Shown: piece after piece, positions 1 to 7,655 of the stretch
Position numbering within the stretch: the first letter of the stretch is position 1
How the letters are laid out: every line of letters starts with the position of its first letter
Assembly: GCF_000712055.1 (NCBI RefSeq)
Contig: NZ_JOOA01000002.1
Coordinates: 2,046,001 to 2,110,000, forward strand
Length of the DNA: 64,000 bases
Direction: 5' to 3'
From: Ruminococcus sp. HUN007
Lineage (GTDB): Bacteria > Bacillota > Clostridia > Oscillospirales > Ruminococcaceae
Notes under the pieces: model-generated
Databases searched by the model: none
What the model was told of the DNA's origin: nothing
What the model saw: only the letters and a program-made list of their open reading frames with translations
Position numbers and translations under genes: made by a program

Positions 1-77
1 ATTCATCACTTCGTGATGAATATTGCTATAGAAAAACGGGAAATGAATTTCGAAAATAACCGAAATCCATTTCCCGT
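1..77 (-). repeat. Structured element copy 1 (hairpin-TTTTTCTATAGCA-hairpin), also terminator
   Basis: Read on the minus strand, a long hairpin (77-36, arms beginning ACGGGAAATG) is followed by TTTTTCTATAGCA (36-24) and a second hairpin (21-1, ATTCATCAC/GTGATGAAT with a 3-nt loop). The first hairpin plus U-run should terminate the dockerin gene that ends at 119. The linker is the same as in the copies near 1.6, 2.4, 30.9 and 31.8 kb, but both stems have different sequences. The window edge may cut off part of it. Confidence 0.7.
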
Positions 78-118
78 TTATTTTTTAAGAGTATACATAT
101 CAGTAAAGATCAAGGGCA

Positions 119-1111
119 TCAAAGAACTTCTATCTTCTTTGAAACATACTGTCTTAATCTTGCAAGATCAGCAATTGTAACTTTACCGTCACCATCCACA
201 TCAGCTGACTTCAGCTGATCATCATTAAGACTGATATCTCCTATCAATGCAATGGACAGCGCTGTCAAATCAGTAGTATCTACACTCTGATTCGATATTA
301 TATCGCCAGGAACTGATGATGTTTCCCCGTCTGAATATAAAATTTCTGAATTACTCACTGACTCAGAAGAATGATAAACACCCCATATAGGATGATAACC
401 AAGTTCTTTGTGGACAGCTTCAGCAAGATCGATATAAGTTTTAATTTTAATATCTTCTTTATCCCTGATGGAAACCTTGCATATAATTGAATCAGATTCC
501 TCATATTCAACAACGACATCCGCATCGATTTTGATCTCGGAAGCGATTTGTTTGATCTTACTTACATCACCCACATCAGAAATCCTGTAACGATCAAATG
601 AAGAACTTAAGAGTTCACCGGCAAAGTAGCACTGTTTTCTGTAGTGAAATTCTCTTATGTATTCTTTCTCTGTAAGATAGGTACATAATTCATCAGCCAG
701 ATTTTTGGTTATAACATCGAGTTCAGGTGAGGTAATAAGAATATTTGGATATCCGCTGATTTCGATCTTTTCAGAAGATATTCCTTTGGCGGAGATAAAA
801 TCCGCTATTACTTCTTTCGTTTCCGGTTTTGCATCTCTGACAAGAATAATTGCAGGTTCTTTATTAAGCATAAACATCTGTCTATGTTCTTCATCATACA
901 GAAGCACCAGATCACGATCTTTATTATATTGTTTAATGCGTTCTAGTGAAAAAACACCGTTTACATCTTCATACACCTGAAAAGACTTGAATTTTTCAGT
1001 ATCAGTAAACGCTACAACATCTGAATAATCAACTGCGCTTACCACCGATATTGTGTTACCGCTAATCGCCAAAAGCGAGACCAGTAGCGTTAAAATTCTG
1101 TTCTTGTTCAT
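119..1111 (-). CDS. Secreted dockerin-containing protein of unknown function
   Basis: 330 aa. Residues 1-26 are a signal peptide (basic start, hydrophobic LLVSLLA core, cleavage after SVVSA). Residues about 30-265 match no family I can name. The C-terminus (about 280-330) is a dockerin-like module: a degenerate first repeat (VDTTDLTALSIALIGD) and a good second calcium loop (ADVDGDGKVTIADLARLRQYV). Dockerins bind cohesins on a scaffoldin, so the product is probably exported and held in a cellulosome. The middle region resembles the broken gene at 32081-33089 (aligned EESDSIICKVSI / EESSEYCHVVIM, then a shared LYSD..V.GDI run before the dockerin), so the two are paralogues. The start has SD GAGGTG eight bases upstream. 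Confidence 0.8.
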   Translation of the reverse strand: MNKNRILTLLVSLLAISGNTISVVSAVDYSDVVAFTDTEKFKSFQVYEDVNGVFSLERIKQYNKDRDLVLLYDEEHRQMFMLNKEPAIILVRDAKPETKEVIADFISAKGISSEKIEISGYPNILITSPELDVITKNLADELCTYLTEKEYIREFHYRKQCYFAGELLSSSFDRYRISDVGDVSKIKQIASEIKIDADVVVEYEESDSIICKVSIRDKEDIKIKTYIDLAEAVHKELGYHPIWGVYHSSESVSNSEILYSDGETSSVPGDIISNQSVDTTDLTALSIALIGDISLNDDQLKSADVDGDGKVTIADLARLRQYVSKKIEVL

Positions 1112-1570
1112 TGAAAATCACCTCTATAATATCATTGTAAATACGGATTATTCAAATAAAACGTTAAATGAACCGGACCCGATTTTCATAAGTCAATAAA
1201 TACACGGGTTAGTTCTTTTTTCTTGCGTAAATTATAACATTATCAACGTTATTTTTCAATAGTTCATCGAAAATTTATTTACTGACAATCATTTCCTTAA
1301 TAGCCGCATTTCAACCACCTACTTCTTTATATCATGATTATGTTTTAAAGAACTATTACATAATTTTAATGAATCAAAGCTTTTTATGATGAATCATTTA
1401 AAGTATTTTTGTTCTCTGCTTATTATACACATGAAAGTCGGAATTATCTTACCTGATTTTTAAAGTTTTTTGGATATTCCGAAAGTTTGTTTATCATGTA
1501 CATTTTCACGCTTGGTTAATATTAGATTTGCCGATAACCTATATTAAAACCGTGTGCCGTTGAACAAAAA
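1112..1570. other. Intergenic, AT-rich, no gene seen
   Basis: Apart from the promoter at 1231-1259 I see no coding frame with a ribosome binding site and no RNA gene. The last 30 bp look like a decayed first hairpin of the repeat copy that begins at 1571. Confidence 0.5.
1231..1259 (-). promoter_or_regulatory. Sigma-A promoter for the dockerin gene
   Basis: On the minus strand TTGAAA (1259-1254), a 17-bp spacer and TATAAT (1236-1231). It would give a leader of about 110 nt before the ATG at 1111. Confidence 0.6.
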
Positions 1571-1622
1571 AGCTGCACAAGTGCAGCTTTTTTCTATAGC
1601 AGTCTTCGGCCCGCACATTTAC
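1571..1622 (+). repeat. Structured element copy 2 (partly decayed), upstream of TA module 1
   Basis: Hairpin AGCTGCACAAGTGCAGCT (1571-1588), U-run, then CTATAGCAGTCTTCGGCCCGCA (1594-1615 in full) and CATTTACA. Compared with the copy at 2353 it lacks 14 bases (GGGGTGAAGACTAC), which removes the 3' arm of the third hairpin. The GCGCC/GGCGC hairpin is not recognisable. Same orientation as the copy downstream of the TA genes. Confidence 0.75.
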
Positions 1623-1639
1623 AATTTCTGAAAAAAACA

Positions 1640-1668
1640 TTTCATTCTCATCGTTTTCATGGTATAAT
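1640..1668 (+). promoter_or_regulatory. Promoter of TA module 1
   Basis: TATAAT at 1663-1668 preceded by TGG; weak -35 TTTCAT at 1640-1645 with a 17-bp spacer. It lies 45 bp before the antitoxin start. Confidence 0.5.
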
Positions 1669-1712
1669 ATAAGCAGAAACATATTTATCAGATATCCGAT
1701 GAGGTGATTATC

Positions 1713-1958
1713 ATGACATATATTCAGGAACAGGCAATCGAACTCATTCAGCAGTTACCAGATGAGAAAATACAAGCTTTCATCACACTTGCTTCCGATG
1801 AAATAAAATTAATGGATCTCAAACGACAGGAACAGATTTCAAAAAAGAAACAGGCTTTTGAAAAACTTGAATCCCTTCACCTTGATTTACCTGATGATTT
1901 TGATGCAGATACCGAACTTGCTGCAGCTATGGAGGCTAAGTATGGTACTATTGCTTGA
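1713..1958 (+). CDS. Antitoxin-like small protein of TA module 1
   Basis: 81 aa. Begins MTYIQEQAIELIQQLPDEK, a pattern common in short antitoxins that sit before PIN toxins, then a charged helical stretch and an acidic tail (LDLPDDFDADTELAAAMEAKYG) of the kind that wraps a toxin. The ATG at 1713 is preferred over the GTG at 1704 because GAGGTG at 1701-1706 is then a properly spaced SD. The end overlaps the PIN gene by 17 bp, which fits translational coupling. Antitoxin identity is inferred from size, tail and position. No DNA-binding fold is obvious; the N-terminus would be the candidate. Confidence 0.7.
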   Translation: MTYIQEQAIELIQQLPDEKIQAFITLASDEIKLMDLKRQEQISKKKQAFEKLESLHLDLPDDFDADTELAAAMEAKYGTIA

Positions 1959-2352
1959 TATAAACATCATACTTGACTATCTTTTAAAACGTGAGGAATT
2001 CTATTACAATGCCAAAAGAATAATAGAAAAATGCAGCGACGAAAATATAAATGGTTGTATTGCTCTTCATACCATTACTACTATGTGGTATTTACTTCGT
2101 AAGGTTCCGGATGATCAGCGAAGATCTGCTCTTAAATCTATATGTGAATTATTACAGATAGTCGGAACAACACACGACGAAGTAATAAAAGCTCTCGACA
2201 CTCCGGAATTCAAGGATTTTGAAGACTGTATTCAAACTAAATGCGCCAAAAACGCTAAAGCTGATTTTATTATATCAAGAAACAAACAAGATTTTTCTGA
2301 ATCTGAAATTCCTGTGCTAACACCTCAGGAATGGTTAGAACTACAAAAATAA
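1942..2352 (+). CDS. PIN-domain ribonuclease toxin (VapC-like)
   Basis: 136 aa. PIN signatures: N-terminal MVLLLDINIILDYLL, where the first Asp (residue 6) is the usual metal ligand; a central helical part (ALHTITTMWYLLRKV); and a C-terminal DCIQ...AKNAKADFIISRNKQDF block, which is the conserved AD.IITR...DF end of the family. PIN toxins cut RNA, often tRNA. The start at 1942 follows GGAGG at 1931-1935 inside the upstream gene. The pair is bracketed by copies of the structured element (1571 and 2353). The remaining acidic ligands are not assigned with certainty. Confidence 0.85.
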   Translation: MVLLLDINIILDYLLKREEFYYNAKRIIEKCSDENINGCIALHTITTMWYLLRKVPDDQRRSALKSICELLQIVGTTHDEVIKALDTPEFKDFEDCIQTKCAKNAKADFIISRNKQDFSESEIPVLTPQEWLELQK

Positions 2353-2449
2353 TGCGCCTTCGGCGCAATTACAAACCGGGCTGCCGAAATGGCGGTCCGG
2401 TTTTTCTATAGCAGTCTTCGGCCCGCAGGGGTGAAGACTACCATTTACA
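2353..2449 (+). repeat. Structured element copy 3, downstream of TA module 1
   Basis: Order: hairpin 1 TGCGCCTTCGGCGCA (2353-2367); ATTACAAA; hairpin 2 with arms CCGGGCTGCC/GGCGGTCCGG (2377-2400); TTTTTCTATAGCA (2401-2413); hairpin 3 AGTCTTC...GAAGACT (2413-2440); then CCATTTACAAA. Hairpin 2 plus its U-run would terminate the toxin transcript, 25 bp after the stop codon. Confidence 0.8.
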
Positions 2450-2451
2450 AA

Positions 2452-2486
2452 ACAGCGGGAGCATCGTTTTTTGATACTCCCGCTGT
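2452..2486. terminator. Bidirectional terminator between TA module 1 and the feo genes
   Basis: ACAGCGGGAG ... CTCCCGCTGT, a 10-bp stem with a T-rich loop and T-rich flanks on both sides. The same stem core (CGGGAG/CTCCCG) follows the copy at 31798. Confidence 0.75.
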
Positions 2487-2488
2487 AT

Positions 2489-2635
2489 TTATTTTTTATC
2501 AACTGCACAATGGCATCCGGCCTTGCCCGCATACGGGCAGCCCACGCATTTGCCTTTTTTCTTCTGTCTGCGGATGTATACAAGTGCTGCGCCGACAGCG
2601 GATATTACTATAGCTGTACAGATTACATTTACCAT
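2489..2635 (-). CDS. FeoB-associated Cys-rich membrane protein
   Basis: 48 aa. One N-terminal membrane helix (VNVICTAIVISAVGAALVYI), then a basic turn (RRQKKKGK) and a Cys cluster CVGCPYAGKAGCHC. This is the pattern of the small Cys-rich proteins encoded next to feoB in Firmicutes; their role is unknown, perhaps iron handling at the pore. The start at 2635 follows GGAGG seven to eight bases upstream, so longer readings of the frame are not needed. It is the last gene of the feo cluster. Confidence 0.8.
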   Translation of the reverse strand: MVNVICTAIVISAVGAALVYIRRQKKKGKCVGCPYAGKAGCHCAVDKK

Positions 2636-2748
2636 AACTTTATACCTCCGTAAATTCATATAACGCAGCCATGTGTGCACAGGAAAACATCCATGCACAC
2701 GTAAGCTGCGTCTTAGTGTATCACATGAGAATTATGTCTGTATATATC

Positions 2749-4749
2749 TTACTTTGCTTTTGCAAGCTCGTATTCGGAATCGAAACGTTTGTTGTTTCTT
2801 ATTATTATTCCGGCAATTATTGCTGCGAAGGCGATAACTGCAATAAGACCGCCTGCGAAACCTGCACCGAAGTGACCTTCCGTGAAGAGTGTGCCGAACT
2901 GGTAAACGAGGAATCCGATAGTGTAACCGGTTGCAAGCTGGAGGCAGATAGCTCCGGCAAGCCACTTGCCGCTCTTGAGTTCTGAATTGAGGGCACCGAT
3001 AGCTGCAAAGCACGGCGGTGTGTAAAGGTTGAACATGAGGTATGCAAGAGCTGCGACCTTTGTAATACCCATTACAGCTGCAACTTCATTACCGCTTCCT
3101 ACAAGTTCAAGTTCTTCTGTATCGATAAAGTTTGTTATTGCATAAACAGATGCTATTGTACCAACAACGTTTTCCTTTGCTATAAATCCTGTAACAGCCG
3201 CTGCTGCAAGCTGCCATGCTGCGATTCCGACAACTGGAATGAGTACATAGGCAAAAGGTGAAGCGATGGCTGCGAGGATAGATGTATCTTCCATGCCTTC
3301 CTCAACAGCTTCAAAGTGAGTATTGAATGACTGCATGATCTGAACAACCGTGTTGCACACGAGAATAATAGTACCGGCCTTGATGATGTATGCCTTGCCT
3401 CGTTCAAGCATTGAGCCAAGAGCAAACTTAAGGCTCGGAACCTTGTACTCAGGAAGTTCGATGATGAAGAATGACTTTCTGTACTTCATTCCTGTTATTG
3501 CCTTTACCAGAACGGCACCGAGGAAGATAAGACCTATGCCAACGAAGTACATAAGAGGTCCTACCCACTTTGCATCCGAGAAGAACGCACCTGCGAACAG
3601 CGCAATTACCGGAAGCTTAGCACCGCACGGCATGAATGTTGCAAGCATTGCGGAAGTTCTTCTTTCACGTTCGTTCTTTATAGTACGGCATGCCATAATT
3701 GCAGGAATACCGCATCCTGTACCGATTACCATCGGGATAACTGTTTTACCGGAAAGACCGACACGCTTGAAAAGCGGATCGAGTACGACTGTTGCACGTG
3801 ACATGTATCCGCAGTCTTCAAGAAGAGCGATGAGGAAGTACATTACCATTACAAGAGGGAGGAATCCGACAACGGCACCTACACCGCCGATTATACCGTC
3901 AACGATAAGTGCATACAGAAGCGGATTCGCGTCTTCCATTTTACCTGCCACAAATTCCTGGAAGGTCTCTATCCAGCCGACAAGGATATCAGCAAGCCAC
4001 GTTCCGACTGTTGACTGTGAAATGTAGAACACGAGGAACATTACTCCTGCAAATACCAGAAGTCCGAGAATAGGATGGGTGAGTACCGCATCGATTTTAT
4101 CGCTTCCGTTCTTTTCCTTTGTAAGCACCTTTCTTGTTTCGACCTTGCCTACCATTTCCTTTACAAAGTCAAAACGCTTGCGGTCTGATCTTTCGACTTC
4201 AGCCTTGTCGTGAAGATTTATATTTCCTTCGGAATACGGAGCTTTCTGTTCAGTGCCATTGAGTTTTACAGCTGCTGAAACAACTTCCTTAAGTCCTGAA
4301 TCATTTACTGATACCGTCTTGATGACCGGACAGCCCAGCATTTCCGAAAGCATTTTCTCATCTATTTTTGTGTCCTTCTTTTCGTTTACGTCACTCTTGT
4401 TGAGTGCAACAACGACCGGAATTCCGAGTTCCAGAAGCTGAGTTGTAAAGAAAAGACTTCTGCTTAAGTTCGTTGCATCCACAATGTTGATGATAGCATC
4501 AGGATGTTCATTTTTTACATAACCACTTGTAACACTTTCCTCGGAAGTGAACGGTGACATTGAATACGCACCCGGAAGATCGACTGCAATAAGTTCCTCC
4601 GAAGTATCCGAATAATTCTTTTTGATCGCAAACTCCTTGCGGTCAACTGTTACACCTGCCCAGTTACCTATTTTTTCATTTCGCCCTGTGAGTGCATTGA
4701 ACATAGTGGTTTTACCGCTGTTCGGGTTACCTGCCAAAGCAATTCTCAT
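2749..4749 (-). CDS. feoB: Ferrous iron transporter FeoB
   Basis: 666 aa. The N-terminal G domain has G1 GNPNSGKTT (residues 7-15), G3 DLPGAYS and G4 NKSD; a linker follows (about 165-215), then the membrane part with two Gate-type blocks, including GTGCGIPAIMACRTI and FMPCGAKLPV, which carry the pore Cys residues. FeoB imports Fe(II) across the cell membrane, driven by nucleotide hydrolysis. SD GGAGGG precedes the ATG. It sits between feoA (88 bp upstream) and the small Cys-rich gene, all in the same direction. Length is close to that of other clostridial FeoB. Confidence 0.95.
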   Translation of the reverse strand: MRIALAGNPNSGKTTMFNALTGRNEKIGNWAGVTVDRKEFAIKKNYSDTSEELIAVDLPGAYSMSPFTSEESVTSGYVKNEHPDAIINIVDATNLSRSLFFTTQLLELGIPVVVALNKSDVNEKKDTKIDEKMLSEMLGCPVIKTVSVNDSGLKEVVSAAVKLNGTEQKAPYSEGNINLHDKAEVERSDRKRFDFVKEMVGKVETRKVLTKEKNGSDKIDAVLTHPILGLLVFAGVMFLVFYISQSTVGTWLADILVGWIETFQEFVAGKMEDANPLLYALIVDGIIGGVGAVVGFLPLVMVMYFLIALLEDCGYMSRATVVLDPLFKRVGLSGKTVIPMVIGTGCGIPAIMACRTIKNERERRTSAMLATFMPCGAKLPVIALFAGAFFSDAKWVGPLMYFVGIGLIFLGAVLVKAITGMKYRKSFFIIELPEYKVPSLKFALGSMLERGKAYIIKAGTIILVCNTVVQIMQSFNTHFEAVEEGMEDTSILAAIASPFAYVLIPVVGIAAWQLAAAAVTGFIAKENVVGTIASVYAITNFIDTEELELVGSGNEVAAVMGITKVAALAYLMFNLYTPPCFAAIGALNSELKSGKWLAGAICLQLATGYTIGFLVYQFGTLFTEGHFGAGFAGGLIAVIAFAAIIAGIIIRNNKRFDSEYELAKAK

Positions 4750-4837
4750 GGTACTTATCCCTCCGTTAAATTAATATTTCCGCGCACTGATCAGCCGGTC
4801 AGTGTACAGCAAGAAAACTCAGACCAGTGATGTTTTC

Positions 4838-5050
4838 TCAAATAATTATAGCTTCAGCCAGCTCACTGTCGATGTTGTATCTTGCATCCTTGATGGATAC
4901 AACGCAGTTTTTCTTTCTGCGTGATACTACTGTAACAGGTTCGCCGCTGTAACAGCCAAGTGAAAATAAAAATTTTCTCATTTCCTCGTCATCTGTCAGT
5001 ATGTCACTTACGACATACTCCTTGCCTTCAACCGCACTGTTAAGGGTCAT
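4838..5050 (-). CDS. feoA: FeoA-like SH3-fold protein
   Basis: 70 aa (73 if the ATG at 5059 is used). A single FeoA domain: a short beta-barrel with the typical LFSLGCYSGEPVTVV segment and a C-terminal strand ending AEAIII. FeoA is cytosolic and helps FeoB. The ATG at 5050 is preferred because AAAGGATG then lies at SD distance. Likely first gene of the feo operon. Confidence 0.85.
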   Translation of the reverse strand: MTLNSAVEGKEYVVSDILTDDEEMRKFLFSLGCYSGEPVTVVSRRKKNCVVSIKDARYNIDSELAEAIII

Positions 5051-5161
5051 TATGATCATCCTTTCGTTATCTGAAGCTTATTATAGCCAAACTGTAAAAT
5101 CCATTGATATATTATTGTAACAGGGTACGCAGTTATTTCATGCTAACCCTATATATATTAT

Positions 5162-5179
5162 AGTTACCGAGCGGTAACT
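5162..5179. promoter_or_regulatory. Palindrome, candidate operator for the DtxR-type regulator
   Basis: AGTTACCGAGCGGTAACT is a perfect inverted repeat (7-bp arms, 4-bp centre) in the divergent region between feoA and the regulator gene. A half-site-like GCTAACCC lies about 20 bp to its left. Control of both sides from here is inferred; the sequence is not the textbook DtxR box. Confidence 0.4.
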
Positions 5180-5316
5180 TGTCAATAGGATACGGTGAAT
5201 ATTTATTCCGTTATCTGTTATTTTCAAAATAATGCATAAATCGTCATTGATTTATGTAAGAAAGTATGGTAAAATATAAACAGATTATCTAAGTTTATAG
5301 ACAAGGAGGATGTTAT

Positions 5317-5700
5317 ATGTCTATTCAGGAATCAGGCGAAATGTACCTCGAAACAATACTCATTCTCTCCAAGGAGAAAAACACTGTCCGTTCGATCGAC
5401 ATCGTAAACCACATGGGATTTTCAAAGCCGTCAGTAAGCCGTGCAATGGGAAAACTCCGTGAGGAAAAATACATTATAATGGATAAGGACGGATACATTG
5501 CCCTCACAGGAAAAGGCAGGGAAACTGCTGAAAAGATATATGAACGTCACATTCTTCTGACCGACTTCATAAAGCGTCTCGGCGTTGACGAGGAAACCGC
5601 TTCGGAAGATGCATGCAGAATAGAACACGTTATAAGTGACAAGACCTTTGCAGCAATGAAAAAACATGCAGCGGAAGGGAAGCTTCCGAAAACAGATTAA
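5317..5700 (+). CDS. DtxR/MntR-family metal-dependent repressor
   Basis: 127 aa. Winged helix at the N-terminus: MSIQESGEMYLETILIL, then the recognition region HMGFSKPSVSRAMGKLREEKYI and the wing DGYIALTGKGRETA. The metal-binding/dimer part follows (ERHILLTDFIKRLGV, EDACRIEHVISD). It has no SH3 domain and matches the short MntR-like class. SD AAGGAGG lies eight bases upstream. Its place facing feoAB suggests that it senses Fe(II) or Mn(II) and controls the feo genes; the metal is inferred. Confidence 0.85.
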   Translation: MSIQESGEMYLETILILSKEKNTVRSIDIVNHMGFSKPSVSRAMGKLREEKYIIMDKDGYIALTGKGRETAEKIYERHILLTDFIKRLGVDEETASEDACRIEHVISDKTFAAMKKHAAEGKLPKTD

Positions 5701-5716
5701 AACATGCATTTAAAAA

Positions 5717-5776
5717 CAAAACCAGCATATCCGGCCCGCGTAAGTACGCGGTTTGTCCGGATATGCTGGTTTGTTT
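5717..5776 (+). terminator. Terminator of the regulator gene
   Basis: Long stem CCAGCATATCCGG...CCGGATATGCTGG with an inner CGCG stem, followed by TTTGTTTTT. Confidence 0.8.
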
Positions 5777-5782
5777 TTACGG

Positions 5783-5840
5783 AGCAGCCGATTTAATCAA
5801 ATCAGCTCAGGGCACGGGGCGGAGCCCCGCATTCTCCCCG
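5783..5840. repeat. Dispersed palindromes: ATTTAATCAAAT core plus CGGGGC hairpin
   Basis: GATTTAATCAAATC (5790-5803) and GGGGCGGAGCCCC. Related GGGGC(g)AAGCCCC and GCTGATT(t/c)ATGAAT blocks recur at 18041-18075 and 44060-44100. They probably act as structural or terminator-like spacers; origin unknown. Confidence 0.45.
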
Positions 5841-5851
5841 TCTTAACTTTT

Positions 5852-6853
5852 TTATTTATAGTAAATATTCTCTTTTCCGCAGAATTCGCAGAAACGCTGT
5901 GCTGAAGTTATTTTCTTTCCGCAGTTTGCGCAGAAAATATCCTTTTCAAAAATCGTGCCGACTATGTTCTGGGGTTTTCTGTCAACCTTTCTGCGTCCGT
6001 CAGTATTGTACACTCTTGCGTAGTCGCCGTTGTCGTACCAGGACTTCAGTTCCTTGGCACGCATTACCGTCCACGGATGTGTCTTGTAAAGCACACTGAA
6101 AAGCTTAAGAAGCTTATCGAAAGCGTTCTTGTCAAAGTTTTCAAATTCAACAGCCTGGTCGAGGAAAAGATCATTGTCGATCTCATCGTAGCGTGACGGC
6201 GGGTAACCCGAAAGCTTTGCCATTACGGAAACAGCCGCATCAATATTCTGGCACGCAAGAAGGCCTGCGCGGTCAGCTGTTATCTCGGACATTCTGTACC
6301 ACTGATACAGAAGAATGAGAACACCCTTTACCGCGATCTCACCGATGCCAAGAGTAAGGTTTCCTATCACACCCGCAATGTACGGAATGAAATTGCCTAT
6401 TGAATGATAGAGAACATGCTGGCTCTTGATGTGACCCACTTCGTGACCGAGAATGAAAAGAAGCTCGTCGTAAGAAAGAAGGCTGAGCGCAATGCTCGAG
6501 ATCACGATTATCGGCTTCGAGGAACCGACCGTCATTGCATTGAGCGAACCCGGAGCAACGTAAAGCGGCGGCATATCCTTCACATCAAGCACTTCGCACA
6601 CTGTCTTCAGTGCATTGTAGAGATAAGGTATGTTTTTCGGTGTTACACGGATGTTCGAACCAGTGTACTGCACCAGAAGTATTCTTTCAAAATTATATTC
6701 GGAATAGAGCTTTATAAGCTTTTCGATCACAACATTGGTGTTGAGCTTGTTGAGATAGGACCTGTCAGTAGGGTGCTCATACTCAAAAGACGACAGATTT
6801 TCAAGTATCTTTCTGTCTTCAGGCATTTCATCTGTTACTGCCTCAACAAGCAT
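5852..6853 (-). CDS. M48-family zinc metalloprotease with C-terminal zinc ribbon
   Basis: 333 aa from the ATG at 6853. The zinc-protease motif HEVGH (about residues 137-141) and the downstream EITADRAG ligand block mark the M48 (HtpX/Ste24-like) family; two hydrophobic segments lie between them. The C-terminus has a CANCGKK...CEFCGK zinc ribbon. The ATG has no SD, and the frame stays open and protein-like upstream (IREEFKSSGKSFADVFSDNE) as far as a run of eight T (6941-6948), inside the end of the next gene. One base fewer in that run would join the two frames into one protein, so this start is doubtful. Likely role: membrane or envelope proteolysis. Confidence 0.8.
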   Translation of the reverse strand: MLVEAVTDEMPEDRKILENLSSFEYEHPTDRSYLNKLNTNVVIEKLIKLYSEYNFERILLVQYTGSNIRVTPKNIPYLYNALKTVCEVLDVKDMPPLYVAPGSLNAMTVGSSKPIIVISSIALSLLSYDELLFILGHEVGHIKSQHVLYHSIGNFIPYIAGVIGNLTLGIGEIAVKGVLILLYQWYRMSEITADRAGLLACQNIDAAVSVMAKLSGYPPSRYDEIDNDLFLDQAVEFENFDKNAFDKLLKLFSVLYKTHPWTVMRAKELKSWYDNGDYARVYNTDGRRKVDRKPQNIVGTIFEKDIFCANCGKKITSAQRFCEFCGKENIYYK

Positions 6854-6920
6854 TTTTTCTATATATGACTCATTATCACTGAATACATCGGCGAAACTCT
6901 TTCCCGATGATTTAAATTCC

Positions 6921-7232
6921 TCACGGATAAAATCGACCCGTTTTTTTTCCGATGTGTTTAAGGCTGTTCATGTAAACCGACTTCGGAAGGCCAAGTTTCT
7001 TTCTCACGCCTGCAAGACTGTTTCCCGTTCTGCCTGCCAGAGCAAAGTAAAGATAGCAGCAGTGATAGATAAGTGCTGCCTGATTTCTGGAATATTCTTT
7101 TCCGGAAAGTACTGTGTCAAAATGTGTTTCTGACATTTCCCCGAAATAGTTATAGTATTCTGCGATACCGTTAAGTTCGTCCTTTGTCACGATCAGCGAA
7201 GCTGCTGCAAGGATCACCGGTACTGTATTCAT
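6921..7232 (-). CDS. Hypothetical protein, perhaps the N-terminal part of the M48 protein
   Basis: 103 aa from the ATG at 7232 (SD GAGGG five bases upstream). Mostly helical, with SLAGVRKKLGLPKSVYMNSLKHIGKK near the end. I do not recognise the family. Its last codons cross the eight-base homopolymer at 6941-6948; with seven bases the reading would continue ..HIGKKRVDFIREEF.. into the M48 frame. Either two overlapping genes or one gene with a real, slippage-dependent or artefactual frameshift. Confidence 0.6.
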   Translation of the reverse strand: MNTVPVILAAASLIVTKDELNGIAEYYNYFGEMSETHFDTVLSGKEYSRNQAALIYHCCYLYFALAGRTGNSLAGVRKKLGLPKSVYMNSLKHIGKKTGRFYP

Positions 7233-7245
7233 TTTATCCCTCTTT

Positions 7246-7389
7246 TCATTCGTCATCATCGTCGCAGCTTTTTACATAAAGCTCGTCCGGAGTTTCTTCT
7301 CTCATATTGAAAATTTCTCTCTTTTTCTTTTCATATCTTTCTTTTTCAACGATACTATCAATGTTATCCAGCAATTCGTTAAATTTCAC
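7246..7389 (-). CDS. Short acidic/basic hypothetical protein
   Basis: 47 aa from a GTG at 7389, which has a strong SD (AAGGGGAG) at proper distance. The same frame also has an ATG at 7479 (77 aa), but the promoter at 7491-7519 would start RNA only a few bases before it, leaving no room for an SD. The protein is charged (DSIVEKERYEKKKREIFNMREE) and ends CDDDDE. Its stop lies 13 bp upstream of the next start, so they form one operon. Family unknown. Confidence 0.5.
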   Translation of the reverse strand: MKFNELLDNIDSIVEKERYEKKKREIFNMREETPDELYVKSCDDDDE

Positions 7390-7490
7390 TATTATTCTCC
7401 CCTTCTTACCTGTTTTTTTGAAATAACAGACTGTGATCCGCCCGGATCTGTAATCAGCGATCACCGGTGGTGTTGTCATATTATATAAAA

Positions 7491-7519
7491 ATTATAGTAT
7501 TTCACGGCTGTTTTGTCAA
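7491..7519 (-). promoter_or_regulatory. Consensus sigma-A promoter for the M48 operon
   Basis: Minus strand: TTGACA (7519-7514), a 17-bp spacer, TATAAT (7496-7491). Both hexamers are perfect. Drives 7389-5852. Confidence 0.85.
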
Positions 7520-7620
7520 CTTATTAATTAGAATTATTTCAGTACGGTTACATAACAGTAATAACCCGACTACAATCAAATACAATACAAATACAGCTGA
7601 TAATTTGTGAAAAATCACAC

Positions 7621-7649
7621 TTGATTTTTCATGATAATAATACTATAAT
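7621..7649 (+). promoter_or_regulatory. Sigma-A promoter of a short transcript
   Basis: TTGATT (7621-7626), a 17-bp spacer, TATAAT (7644-7649). A terminator lies only about 50-90 bp downstream and no gene lies between. Confidence 0.6.
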
Positions 7650-7655
7650 AAAGAC

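Noticed and set aside
1571..2449. Integron attC sites around the TA genes
   Set aside because: No GTTRRRY/RYYYAAC core sites and no integrase in view; the cassette resemblance is one of layout only.
2389..2985. Several plus-strand frames over the feo genes
   Set aside because: No ribosome binding sites, odd composition, and antisense to well-supported genes.
3350..4027. 225-aa plus-strand frame opposite feoB
   Set aside because: Composition typical of an antisense shadow; feoB on the other strand is certain.
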